A DNA stretch of 64,000 nucleotides, from NCBI RefSeq assembly GCF_905373215.1, contig NZ_CAJPRT010000010.1, positions 3,624 through 67,623 on the forward strand. The letters are read 5' to 3'. Both the position numbers and the translations under genes were made by a program. Shown here in pieces: positions 26,584-35,084 of the stretch. How positions within the stretch are numbered: the stretch's first letter is position 1; every line of letters begins with the position of its first letter. Origin of the DNA: an uncultured Campylobacter sp. Its GTDB lineage: Bacteria; Campylobacterota; Campylobacteria; Campylobacterales; Campylobacteraceae. The notes beneath the pieces were generated by a model. It did not search any database. It worked only from the letters and a program-made list of their open reading frames with translations, and was not told the origin of the DNA.

Positions 26584-28017
26584 ATGATACGTAAAATTCT
26601 TATCGCTAATCGCGGCGAGATCGCGGTTCGCATCATTAGGGCCTGCAGAGATCTGCATATTAAAAGCGTCGCGATCTATACCAAACCCGACATCGATTGC
26701 TTGCACGTAAAAATCGCCGATGAGGCCTACGAAGTAAGCGCGGACGCGCTAAAAGGCTATCTGGATGCCAAAAAGATCGTCGAAGTCGCCAAAGAGTGTG
26801 GCGCTGATGCGATACATCCTGGATACGGCTTTTTGAGCGAGAATTTTGACTTTGCAAGAGAGGTCGAGGACGCGGGGATCATCTTTATCGGCCCAAAACC
26901 CGACGTTATCCGAAAAATGGGCAACAAAAACATCGCTCGCTACTTGATGCGCAAAAACGGCATTCCGATCGTGCCAGGCACCGAAAAGTTAAATCACGAG
27001 AGCATGGATACGATCAAAAAATATGCGCGCGAGATCGGCTATCCCGTGATTTTAAAGGCTAGCGGCGGCGGCGGCGGACGCGGTATCCGCGAGGTGTGGG
27101 AAGAGAAAGATATGGAAAGCGCCTACGATTCGTGCACGAGGGAAGCGAAAACATTTTTTAACAACGATGAAATTTTTATGGAAAAACTCGTCGTCAAGCC
27201 GCGCCACATCGAGTTTCAGATCATCGGCGATAATTACGGCAACATCATTCATCTATGCGAGCGCGATTGTTCTATCCAGCGCCGCCACCAAAAGATTATC
27301 GAAATTGCGCCGTGTCCCTCGATAAGCGAACATCTACGTAAAACGATGGGTACGACCGCAGTCGCTGCAGCAAAAGCGGTGAATTATACCAACGTCGGCA
27401 CGGTGGAATTTTTGCTTGATGATTACAACAACTTCTATTTTATGGAGATGAATACCCGTATCCAGGTCGAGCACGGCATTACTGAGGAGGTCACGGGCGT
27501 CGATCTCGTCGTGCGCCAGATCCGCATCGCAAACGGCGAAATTTTAGAGCTTGAGCAAAGCGATATTAAGCCGCACGGCTACGCGATCGAGGCGCGTATT
27601 ACCTCCGAAAACGTCTGGAAAAATTTCACCCCGGTTCCCGGCACCGTTAGCGATTATTATCCTGCACTAGGTCCCTCCGTGCGCGTCGATAGCCATATCT
27701 ACAAGGGTTATAAAATTCCGCCGTTTTACGACTCGCTTCTAGCCAAGCTCATCATCAAAACCACCGACTACGACCTGGCCGTCAATAAGCTAGAGCGCGC
27801 GCTGAAGGAGTTTCGCATCGAGGGAGTGCGTACGATCATTCCGTTTTTGCTCAGCATCAGCAAGTCGCGCGAGTTCCGACTCGGCTTTTTCGACACGAGT
27901 TATGTAGAAAAAAATTTAGACAAAATTTTAGAAAACACTATGGACGATATGCAGCCGAATAAAAACGAAGCGATCGCCGCTATAATCGCTACGATGCGCA
28001 AATCGGCGCGGATTTAG
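26584..28017 (+). CDS. pycA: Biotin carboxylase subunit (pyruvate carboxylase subunit A type)
   Basis: The 477-residue ATP-grasp enzyme carboxylates biotin. It has ILIANRGEIAVRIIRA, the Gly-rich ATP loop KASGGGGGRGIRE, the CERDCSIQRRHQKIIE segment and MEMNTRIQVEHGITE. AccC and the free-standing A subunit of two-subunit pyruvate carboxylase share this fold and length. I favour PycA because the next genes (a small charged protein and bpt) are those that follow pycA in C. jejuni, and no accB lies nearby. The biotinylated B subunit would be encoded elsewhere. RBS AGAGG, ATG 26584. The AccC alternative is not excluded. Confidence 0.85.
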   Translation: MIRKILIANRGEIAVRIIRACRDLHIKSVAIYTKPDIDCLHVKIADEAYEVSADALKGYLDAKKIVEVAKECGADAIHPGYGFLSENFDFAREVEDAGIIFIGPKPDVIRKMGNKNIARYLMRKNGIPIVPGTEKLNHESMDTIKKYAREIGYPVILKASGGGGGRGIREVWEEKDMESAYDSCTREAKTFFNNDEIFMEKLVVKPRHIEFQIIGDNYGNIIHLCERDCSIQRRHQKIIEIAPCPSISEHLRKTMGTTAVAAAKAVNYTNVGTVEFLLDDYNNFYFMEMNTRIQVEHGITEEVTGVDLVVRQIRIANGEILELEQSDIKPHGYAIEARITSENVWKNFTPVPGTVSDYYPALGPSVRVDSHIYKGYKIPPFYDSLLAKLIIKTTDYDLAVNKLERALKEFRIEGVRTIIPFLLSISKSREFRLGFFDTSYVEKNLDKILENTMDDMQPNKNEAIAAIIATMRKSARI

Positions 28018-28025
28018 GAAAGAGC

Positions 28026-28310
28026 ATGGATTTTTTAGATAGCCTAAAAGATATAAAAAAGGATATGCTTAAGGACAAATCGGCAAGCTCCGCACCCAAA
28101 AAGCCTAAAAAGAGGGATTCAAATCGCGACGAGTTTAAAGATATTTTCAGAGATGATGATTCGAGTTCGCAAAGCGAAAGCGGCTTAGACGGCGCCGCGG
28201 ATGGGGAATTCGACGTAGCCAAAGAGAGTATCGCCGCACGCGAAAATCGCCTCAAAGACGAGTTTTTAAAATACGTGGACGCGGCAAACATCAAAAAGCT
28301 GAATGACTGA
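28026..28310 (+). CDS. Small charged hypothetical protein
   Basis: A 94-residue protein, rich in Lys, Asp, Ser and Glu, with no membrane segment. It begins MDFLDSLKDIKKDMLKDK and ends in a helical stretch (ENRLKDEFLKYVDAANIKKL). AGGAAAGAG lies upstream of ATG 28026, and it overlaps bpt by 8 bases. A similar-sized gene sits at this place in C. jejuni. Function unknown. Confidence 0.75.
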   Translation: MDFLDSLKDIKKDMLKDKSASSAPKKPKKRDSNRDEFKDIFRDDDSSSQSESGLDGAADGEFDVAKESIAARENRLKDEFLKYVDAANIKKLND

Positions 28311-29037
28311 AATTCCATTTTGCACGCTGGATTTTGCCTGCCCTTATCTGGACGGCAGAGCCGCGCGCAGCGAATATCTCTACATAAAAGACTGCGACTT
28401 TGAGTATAATTCAAGCTTAGTGCAGCACGGCTACCGCCGCTTCGGCAGGTATTTTCAAAAGCCCATTTGCGCAGCCTGTGCGGAGTGCAAAAGCCTACGC
28501 ATCGATGCCGCAAATTTTAAATTTAGCAGATCGCACCGCCGCGTCTATAAAAAAAATCGCACGACCGCCTATGTATGGCAATCTCGCCCGCTTTTAAACG
28601 ATGCACGTTTAGAGCTTTTCGCGCTTTATCACGACTATATGCATCTAAAAAAGGGCTGGCCTCTGCAAGAGATCGATTTTGAGCGATATGATGAAATTTA
28701 CGTCCAGGGTCACGGCGACTTCGGTAAAGAAATTTCTTACTACGGCGAGGACGGGCGGCTTATCTGTGTCGATCTCATCGATATCGTGCATGACGGCATC
28801 AGCTCGGTGTATTGCTACTACGATCCGTATCTGCCGCATCTAAGTCTGGGTAAATTTTCGCTTTTAAAACAGATCGAGTTCGCCCAAGATCTGGGGCTGC
28901 GCTGGATCTATCTAGGCTACGCGGTGAAGCAGTGTCCAAGCCTAGCGTATAAATTTAGCTACGAGCCGTATGAAATTTTAAGCTCATACGTAGAGCTTGA
29001 CGTCCCCGCCGTGTGGGAGGGGTGCGTAGAGAGGTAG
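28303..29037 (+). CDS. bpt: Aspartate/glutamate leucyltransferase (Bpt)
   Basis: A 244-residue aminoacyl-tRNA-protein transferase that adds leucine to N-terminal Asp or Glu, marking proteins for ClpSAP degradation. Conserved features are the N-terminal Cys pattern (CPYL; CAACAECKSLRI), FSRSHRRVYKKN and YCYYDPYLPHLSLGKFSLLKQI. Third gene of the pycA operon. Near full length for the family. Bpt rather than Ate is favoured by bacterial context. Confidence 0.92.
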   Translation: MTEIPFCTLDFACPYLDGRAARSEYLYIKDCDFEYNSSLVQHGYRRFGRYFQKPICAACAECKSLRIDAANFKFSRSHRRVYKKNRTTAYVWQSRPLLNDARLELFALYHDYMHLKKGWPLQEIDFERYDEIYVQGHGDFGKEISYYGEDGRLICVDLIDIVHDGISSVYCYYDPYLPHLSLGKFSLLKQIEFAQDLGLRWIYLGYAVKQCPSLAYKFSYEPYEILSSYVELDVPAVWEGCVER

Positions 29038-29494
29038 GTTCCACGCGCGGGCGCTCCGAACAGCCTAGACATACGCTCTGCATAAAAAGGTAGATTTCGC
29101 ACGCCTTTACAGCGACAGCGCGCAGGAGTCAATATCGTGTCGCCCCGTAGAATTCGCTCGCGCGCAGATACGACGAGGTATGTTAAAAGCGCGCCTCGGC
29201 GTTAAATCTCGCGCTATGAGTCTTCAAGGCTTTTGAATTGCAGCGGGCGTTAAAATTTACGCTGAAATTTCGCGTTACTCGGCCTACGAAAATATCCGCA
29301 GCGATGGAATTTAAAAGGAGGGCAGATGGATTTTCAAATTTTACGGCAGGATCGGCATTTGCGTGTCACAAGACGGCATGTGCGGCTTTTGAGTGCGCGC
29401 GAAAAAGGGCGATTAGTTTTGGCATCGTAGCGACTAGCTTCGGTTCTCTAGCGGATACCCGCCGCGCAAGCGGCGGAGCAAAAAAGAGGCTGAT
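29038..29494. other. 457-base convergent spacer
   Basis: Contains a possible 34-residue ORF (29326-29430) behind AAAAGGAGG and the terminator of the beta-propeller gene. Otherwise nothing seen. Confidence 0.4.
29326..29430 (+). CDS. Possible small ORF with a strong Shine-Dalgarno
   Basis: ATG 29326 follows AAAAGGAGG by 5 bases and encodes 34 residues, very Arg-rich and Leu-rich, with no hydrophobic segment. Only the ribosome site supports it. It may be a chance frame. Confidence 0.2.
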   Translation: MDFQILRQDRHLRVTRRHVRLLSAREKGRLVLAS

Positions 29495-29514
29495 TCAAGG
29501 CAAATTTATCAGCC
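29481..29514 (-). terminator. Terminator overlapping the end of the beta-propeller gene
   Basis: On the minus strand GGCTGAT (29514-29508), loop, ATCAGCC (29494-29488), then TCTTTTTT. The stem includes the last codons, so the gene ends in the loop. Confidence 0.75.
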
Positions 29515-30313
29515 CCACCTTGTTTTCCAGCGTTTTTGGGATCAATAAAACTTTGCCGTCGCTTGAGATGTCCGCAGGTCTTTGCATCGCGCCGAGGTTT
29601 ATTTTGCGTATCTGTCCGTTTGCATCGATACGCCAAATTTTACCGCTTAAAAGGTCCTCGCCCCAGTCGCTGATTAAAATTTCGCCGTTTTTTCCGCGCG
29701 CTATGCCGTAGAAAACCCCCTTCATATCGGCAAAGATCGAAATTTCGCGGGATTTCAGATCCATGCTTAGCACGCGCCCCGAAACCTTTCCACTAAGATC
29801 GAATGTAGTGATCAAAAGCTTGTCGCCTTTAGCCAAAAGTCCGTTTGGGCTACCTAGCGATGGATTGATGCGTGCGAACTCATCCGCAGTGCGCGAGAGC
29901 AAGTCGATGCGCCAGATCGTCCCACGCGCGGGATCGCTTGCGAGTAAAACCTCGCTGCCGAGCGCTACGACGTCGTTTAAGGCCTGTGCTCCCTCGATTT
30001 TTAGATTGAAAACCTCCTGGCTTTTGGCAAAACCCCTGATCGTATCGATATCGCAGACATAAAGCACGTCCGCGATCTGCGCCATTCCGCCCGGATTTAC
30101 CAGATCGTCTATAAAATTTGTCTCAACAACATTGGAATTTTTTACTATGCGGCTGATGAAGCCGTCGCGCTCTTGTGGATCTTCACTGCTGCCGCGATTT
30201 GCGATGTAAAAAGCGTCATCGGTAATGAGCGAACCACTAGGTGCGCTAAATCCGTCGATCTCTAGGCCAAAAAGCGCGCCCACCAAGGCGCACAAAAGTA
30301 GAACTTTTTTCAT
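29495..30313 (-). CDS. Periplasmic SMP-30/NHL-type beta-propeller protein
   Basis: A 272-residue protein with a signal peptide (1-16) and five or six repeated blade motifs such as VNPGGMAQIADVLYVCD, GSPNGLLAKGDKLLITT, KNGEILISDWGEDLLSGKIWRID and RPADISSDGKVLLIP. These are typical of SMP-30/gluconolactonase-like propellers. No metal-binding set can be assigned with confidence, so the activity is unknown. AGGAGAG precedes ATG 30313. Monocistronic. Confidence 0.8.
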   Translation of the reverse strand: MKKVLLLCALVGALFGLEIDGFSAPSGSLITDDAFYIANRGSSEDPQERDGFISRIVKNSNVVETNFIDDLVNPGGMAQIADVLYVCDIDTIRGFAKSQEVFNLKIEGAQALNDVVALGSEVLLASDPARGTIWRIDLLSRTADEFARINPSLGSPNGLLAKGDKLLITTFDLSGKVSGRVLSMDLKSREISIFADMKGVFYGIARGKNGEILISDWGEDLLSGKIWRIDANGQIRKINLGAMQRPADISSDGKVLLIPKTLENKVGLINLP

Positions 30314-31265
30314 AATCTCTCCTTGATCTCGCCAAAATTTTAAGAATTTTAAAATTTTAAGGGAAGCGACGAGTGCCGGGTTAAAATTTTAAAATTCGCA
30401 GCGAGCTTTAAGATGAGCGAAATTTAAACCCGCAGAACAAATAAAAGCGCAATTTTAATTAAACAAGGCGGCTTGATCGGCAAAATTCTAGCGGGTTGGA
30501 AGGCCTTGCTTCGCGCGTCGCTTTTAATTTGATGCGTCGAAGCCGAAGCGAGTAGGTTTTGTGCGCTTTGGCTTACGCCGCCGCTCGCGGAATTGCGCAG
30601 TGAAATTTAAGCCGTATCGCGCAACTGCAGGCGTCTCGCATACGTAATTTATTTAGGCTGTTGCTTTAAAATTTTAATTCTACGAGCGGATATTCTTTTG
30701 CAAATTGTGGGCGTGATTTTGGTGCGCAGATGAAAGCGTTACGTTTAAAGACGTCTCACGCTTTAAAATTTGATTTAATTTAAACAAAGTGTGATTAAAA
30801 TGCGATTTAAATTTTATGTACCACGGGTGTAAAATTTCGGTCGTAAAAGCGAGTCTGTAGCAAAAAATTATTTAAAATTTGCAGTGTACAAAACGCCTTT
30901 TGAAATTTAAAAACGAGCCCGAGGCGCACTTCAAAAATTGATGCGTGAGATTTAGATGCCGAGTTTAAATCTCGCCGTCATAACTATTTCAAAATTTAAA
31001 GCACAAAATTCAAACCGTACCGAGATGCGCCCCGTGCCGAAGCGCTACGCATCAAAATTTAATATGTAAATTCAAACGGGCGCGAAATTCTTGCGCGCCG
31101 AGGCTTTACGGGCTTTAAAATTTTAATGCGCAAAATTTTAGATCAAGCGGCATCTGCGTGACTAGCTGCGGCTGCTCGCTTGAAATTTAAATCGCAGAAC
31201 TTAAATTATAGAATTTAACCGCGCGCGCCGAGGGGGGGCTAAAAATCTAAAACGCCTTTGCCGGC
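30314..31265. other. 952-base spacer without recognised genes
   Basis: Very dense in AAATTT and TTTTAAAATTT motifs on both strands. No ORF of credible composition, no RNA seen. A run of seven G lies at 31232-31238. Confidence 0.5.
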
Positions 31266-31988
31266 TTAGATGCTAAAATCCTCGCCGAGGTAGAATTTGC
31301 GGACATTAGGATCGTTAGCTATCTCTTTTGCGGTGCCGCCGGCGAACAGCTCGCCGTCTTTGATGACGTAGGCACGGTCGCAGATCGCAAGCGTTTCGCG
31401 GACATTGTGATCGGTGATGAGCACGCCGATGCCAAGATCGCTTAAATCGCGCACGATGCTTTGGATATCGTTAACGGCGATCGGATCGACGCCCGCAAAC
31501 GGCTCATCTAAAAGTAGAAATTTCGGCGTTATCATTAGGCTTCGCGCGATTTCGCAGCGCCTACGCTCGCCGCCGCTTAGGCTCACGCCTTTGCGCAATC
31601 TGATCGGCTCGATGTTGAGTAGATTTAGCATCTCATCGACCTTTTGCGAAGCTTCGGCCTTGTTTTTATAGGTGATCTCCGCGGCGAGCATTAAATTTTC
31701 TTCAACGCTAAGCTCCTTAAAGATGCTGCTTTCTTGTGGCAGGTAGCCGATGCCGAGCTTAGCGCGCTTATGAAGTGGAACCTTTGCGATGCTATTTTCA
31801 TTAAGCAAGATATCGCCATCGCTAGCGCTTATCAGCCCGCAGATCATATAAAACGTCGTGGTTTTGCCCGCTCCGTTGGGCCCTAGCAGCCCCACGATCT
31901 CGCCATTGTAAAGCTCTAGCGAGATTCCTTTGATGATCGGAGTGCCTTTTATGGTTTTTTTTAGACTCCTGACTTCCAGTTTATGCAT
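31266..31988 (-). CDS. lptB: LPS transport ATP-binding protein LptB
   Basis: A 240-residue ATPase that powers extraction of lipopolysaccharide from the inner membrane with LptFG. Walker A is GPNGAGKTT, the signature VSLSGGERRRCEIARSL, Walker B FLLLDEPFAGVDP, the switch His in LITDHNVRETL, all in LptB-characteristic form. It overlaps tsaE by 8 bases in a lptB-tsaE-S4 unit. In C. jejuni rpoN lies beyond lptB, but not here. Confidence 0.94.
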   Translation of the reverse strand: MHKLEVRSLKKTIKGTPIIKGISLELYNGEIVGLLGPNGAGKTTTFYMICGLISASDGDILLNENSIAKVPLHKRAKLGIGYLPQESSIFKELSVEENLMLAAEITYKNKAEASQKVDEMLNLLNIEPIRLRKGVSLSGGERRRCEIARSLMITPKFLLLDEPFAGVDPIAVNDIQSIVRDLSDLGIGVLITDHNVRETLAICDRAYVIKDGELFAGGTAKEIANDPNVRKFYLGEDFSI

Positions 31989-32388
31989 AGCTTACCTCGT
32001 ATTTTCGCCCTTGCGTGTGTGGCGTGATCCTCACTACGCAAAAATCAAGCTCATATTTTTTAAGTAAATTTATCAAATTTTCATCCGCCCATTCAATCAG
32101 ATGAAGCCCCTCTTCAAATAAATTTTCAAATAGTCCGTTTTTTAAAATCCCCTCACAGCCGCCGTTATAGATGTCGTAATGATAAATTTCGCCGTAGTTT
32201 TGCATGATCGAAAATGTCGGCGAGCTCACGTGCTCGTCTAACCCATGCGCCCGCACGATCGCGCGCGCAAGCGTCGTTTTGCCGCTGGCAAGATCGCCGA
32301 TTAGCAATATTATGCCGCTTTTTGGCAGAGCCTGCACGAGGCGTGAAATTTCATCCTCGCCGCAGATGAGTTCAAAGCTCTTGGACAT
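31981..32388 (-). CDS. tsaE: tRNA threonylcarbamoyladenosine biosynthesis ATPase TsaE
   Basis: A 135-residue P-loop protein needed for t6A37 in tRNA with TsaB/TsaD. Walker A is GDLASGKTT; the following RAIVRAHGLDEHVSSPTFSIMQNY and YHYDIY match the family. Overlaps both neighbours. Confidence 0.92.
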   Translation of the reverse strand: MSKSFELICGEDEISRLVQALPKSGIILLIGDLASGKTTLARAIVRAHGLDEHVSSPTFSIMQNYGEIYHYDIYNGGCEGILKNGLFENLFEEGLHLIEWADENLINLLKKYELDFCVVRITPHTQGRKYEVSYA

Positions 32389-32617
32389 ACTTTGCTTGCT
32401 CGCTTTTGGGCGTATTTTTCGCGCTAGGAAAGGCTAGGACCTTAAAGCTTTGCTTCCTATCCAAAAAGCTTATGGTGATTACATCGCCGATTTTAAGCTC
32501 TTTGGCGGGCTTTGCCACGACGCCGTTTACGGCTACGACGCCGCTTTTGCACATATCTTCGCTGATGGCGCGCCGCTTGGTGATATTGACTGCGTTTAAA
32601 AATTTATCAATTCTCAT
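32372..32617 (-). CDS. S4-domain RNA-binding protein (RqcP/Hsp15-like)
   Basis: An 81-residue protein starting MRIDKFLNAVNITKRR, an S4 RNA-binding domain followed by VAVNGVVAKPAKELKIGDVITIS. ATG 32617 is chosen because the S4 fold begins there; an earlier in-frame start would add 49 residues with no match. Family members bind the obstructed 50S subunit in ribosome rescue. It overlaps tsaE by 17 bases. Confidence 0.85.
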   Translation of the reverse strand: MRIDKFLNAVNITKRRAISEDMCKSGVVAVNGVVAKPAKELKIGDVITISFLDRKQSFKVLAFPSAKNTPKSEQAKYVQEL

Positions 32618-32670
32618 AAACGTGAGTTTAGCGATATTTGCCTTAAAAGCAACTATTAAACTATTTTTGG

Positions 32671-32676
32671 TAGAAT
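32671..32676 (+). promoter_or_regulatory. argG: Probable -10 of argG
   Basis: TAGAAT 30 bases before the argG ATG, in the 88-base divergent gap to the S4 gene. No good -35, as often in Campylobacter. Confidence 0.45.
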
Positions 32677-32705
32677 TTCGCCAAATTTTACGTAAAGGAT
32701 TTGAG

Positions 32706-33926
32706 ATGGCAAAAGATGTAAAAAAGGTCGTTTTGGCGTATTCGGGAGGACTAGATACGAGCATTATTTTAAAGTGGCTCGGCGATACTTACGGCTGCGA
32801 TGTGGTGACTTTCACCGCAGATATCGGTCAGAACGAGGATTTGGAGCCGATCAAAAACAAAGCTGTGAAACTAGGCATCAAAAAGGAAAATATCTTCGTA
32901 GAGGATCTGCGCGAGGAATTTGTGCGCGATTACGTGTTCCCGATGTTTCGCGCAAATGCCGTTTATGAGGGCGAGTATCTTTTGGGCACATCGATCGCGC
33001 GCCCGTTAATTGCTAAAAAACTAGTCGAAATTGCGAAAAAAACCGGCGCGGACGCCGTAAGCCACGGCGCGACCGGTAAGGGAAACGACCAAGTCCGCTT
33101 CGAGCTTGGCGCATACGCGCTAAATCCCGATATTAAGGTGATTGCGCCATGGAGGCTGTGGGATCTAAACTCTCGCGAGAAGCTGCTTGCTTACGCTAAG
33201 AAAAACGGCATCGATATCGCCTCAAAGCCCGGCAAGTCGCCGTATTCGATGGATGCGAATATCCTTCACATCTCCTACGAGGGCTTGGTGCTGGAAGATC
33301 CCGCCCATGCGCCTGAGGAGGATATGTGGCGATGGACCGTAAGCCCTAAAAATGCGCCCGATAAGAGCGAGATTATCGAGATCGAATACGAACGCGGCGA
33401 TCCCGTAAAGCTAAACGGCAAGGCACTTAAGCCGCACGAGATGCTGGCAGCACTTAACGAGCTCGGCGCTAAAAACGGCATCGGTAGGCTCGATCTAGTA
33501 GAAAATCGCTACGTCGGCATGAAGAGCCACGGCTGCTACGAAACTCCGGGCGGCACGATCATGCTAAAGGCTCACCGCGCGATTGAGAGCATCACGCTAG
33601 ATCGCGGCGCGGCGCATCTAAAAGACGATCTAATGCCGCGCTACGCCGAGCTTATCTACAACGGCTTTTGGTTCAGCCCGGAGCGCTTGCTGCTTCAAGA
33701 GCTGATAAACAAATCCCAAGAGCACGTAAACGGCAAGGTTAAGCTAGAGCTTTATAAGGGCAACGTGACCGTGCTGGGCAGGGAAAGCAAGAGCGATAGT
33801 TTGTTTAATACCGATTTCGTAACGTTTGAAGAGGACAAGGTTTTCAATCAAAAAGACGGCGACGGATTTATCAAACTAAGCGCGCTAAGATTTATCATCG
33901 CGGGCAAGAACGGACGCAAGCTTTAG
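32706..33926 (+). CDS. argG: Argininosuccinate synthase
   Basis: Joins citrulline and aspartate using ATP in arginine synthesis. 406 residues from ATG 32706, chosen because AAAGGATTTGAG precedes it and the family N-terminus KVVLAYSGGLDTSIIL (PP-loop) begins directly; the frame is open 300 bases further upstream but that part is the shadow of the S4 gene. SHGATGKGNDQVRFE, PWRLWDLNSREKLL and the C-terminus are standard. Confidence 0.97.
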   Translation: MAKDVKKVVLAYSGGLDTSIILKWLGDTYGCDVVTFTADIGQNEDLEPIKNKAVKLGIKKENIFVEDLREEFVRDYVFPMFRANAVYEGEYLLGTSIARPLIAKKLVEIAKKTGADAVSHGATGKGNDQVRFELGAYALNPDIKVIAPWRLWDLNSREKLLAYAKKNGIDIASKPGKSPYSMDANILHISYEGLVLEDPAHAPEEDMWRWTVSPKNAPDKSEIIEIEYERGDPVKLNGKALKPHEMLAALNELGAKNGIGRLDLVENRYVGMKSHGCYETPGGTIMLKAHRAIESITLDRGAAHLKDDLMPRYAELIYNGFWFSPERLLLQELINKSQEHVNGKVKLELYKGNVTVLGRESKSDSLFNTDFVTFEEDKVFNQKDGDGFIKLSALRFIIAGKNGRKL

Positions 33927-34099
33927 ATGAAATTTTGCCGCAGGGCGGGCAGGCAAATTTCACAAAACGAAATTTTAAAATTTATCGTAAAAATGCAAGC
34001 GGCTGCGGGCGAATTTCATAAAATTTCACGAAATTTTAGATCCGTCCGCGCCGCCCATAAAATTTTATAAATTTAAAGCTAAATTTAAAAGGATAATGG

Positions 34100-34543
34100 A
34101 TGAAAGTATTACTAATAAAAGACGTTAAGGGGCTCGGAAAGGCGGGCGAGGTAAAGGAGGTCAAGGACGGCTACGGCAATAACTTCCTAATCGGCAAAGG
34201 CTACGCCAAAGCCGCTACGACTGAGGTTTTGCGTAAATTTGAAGCGGATAAGAAAAAGCAAGCCGAGCTAGAAAAATACGAGGTTGCAAGCTTGCAAAAA
34301 CTAGCCGAGGAGCTAGCTAAGATCCGCGTAAAGATCGTAAAGCAGACGGGCGAGAGCGGCGCGCTTTTCGGCTCGGTGACCAAAGATGAGATCGCAACCG
34401 CGCTAAAAGAGCAAAAAGGGATCGAAATCGATAAGAAAATTTTAGAGACCGAGGCTATCAAAACGACCGGGATCTACGACGTAAATGCCAAGCTAAAGCA
34501 CGGCATAAGCGCTAAATTTGAGATAGAGGTGGCTAGTGTTTGA
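34100..34543 (+). CDS. rplI: 50S ribosomal protein L9
   Basis: A 147-residue L9 with MKVLLIKDVKGLGKAGEVKEV at the N-terminal rRNA-binding domain, the long connecting helix and the C-terminal domain. RBS AAAAGGATAATGG. Precedes hslV with an 8-base overlap. Confidence 0.97.
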   Translation: MKVLLIKDVKGLGKAGEVKEVKDGYGNNFLIGKGYAKAATTEVLRKFEADKKKQAELEKYEVASLQKLAEELAKIRVKIVKQTGESGALFGSVTKDEIATALKEQKGIEIDKKILETEAIKTTGIYDVNAKLKHGISAKFEIEVASV

Positions 34544-35084
34544 AGCGACTACCATTTTAGCCTACAAAGGCGCGAAGGGTTCCGTAATCGGCGGCGACGG
34601 GCAGGTTACGTTCGGAAACACCGTCTTGAAGGGCAATGCGACTAAAATTCGAAAGATCGGCAAAGAGGGTAACGTCTTGGCAGGCTTTGCGGGCAGCACC
34701 GCCGATGCGTTTAATCTTTTTGATATGTTTGAGAAGTGCTTAGATGGCGCAAAGGGCGATCTTTTAAGGGCCGTGATAGAATTTAGCAAGCAGTGGCGCA
34801 AGGATAAGTATCTGCGAAAGCTCGAAGCGATGATGCTGGTGCTGGACCGCAAAAATATCTTTCTACTTAGCGGCACGGGCGATGTGGTAGAGCCGGACGA
34901 CGGCAAGATCGTGGCGATCGGAAGCGGCGGAAATTATGCTCTTAGCGCGGCGCGAGCTTTGGATAAATTTGCAAGCTTAGACGAAGAGGAGCTCGTAAAG
35001 CAAAGCCTTAAAATCGCGGGCGAGATTTGCATTTACACGAACGAAAATATCAAAACATACGCAATTTGGGACGAAAAGAGATGA
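34536..35084 (+). CDS. hslV: ATP-dependent protease peptidase subunit HslV
   Basis: A 182-residue proteasome-like peptidase. The start is GTG 34536, overlapping rplI by 8 bases. The nucleophile Thr (TTILAYKG) is preceded by only four or five residues that are removed. IGGDGQVTFGNTVLK and AIGSGGNYALSAARAL are characteristic. Forms a complex with HslU. Confidence 0.96.
   Translation: MFEATTILAYKGAKGSVIGGDGQVTFGNTVLKGNATKIRKIGKEGNVLAGFAGSTADAFNLFDMFEKCLDGAKGDLLRAVIEFSKQWRKDKYLRKLEAMMLVLDRKNIFLLSGTGDVVEPDDGKIVAIGSGGNYALSAARALDKFASLDEEELVKQSLKIAGEICIYTNENIKTYAIWDEKR

Noticed and set aside
31232..31238. Run of seven G as a phase-variable tract
   Set aside because: It lies in a spacer downstream of lptB, not in a gene or between promoter elements I can identify; too short for strong slippage claims.
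32406..32705. 300-base N-terminal extension of ArgG
   Set aside because: Antisense to the S4 gene; family start and RBS are at 32706.
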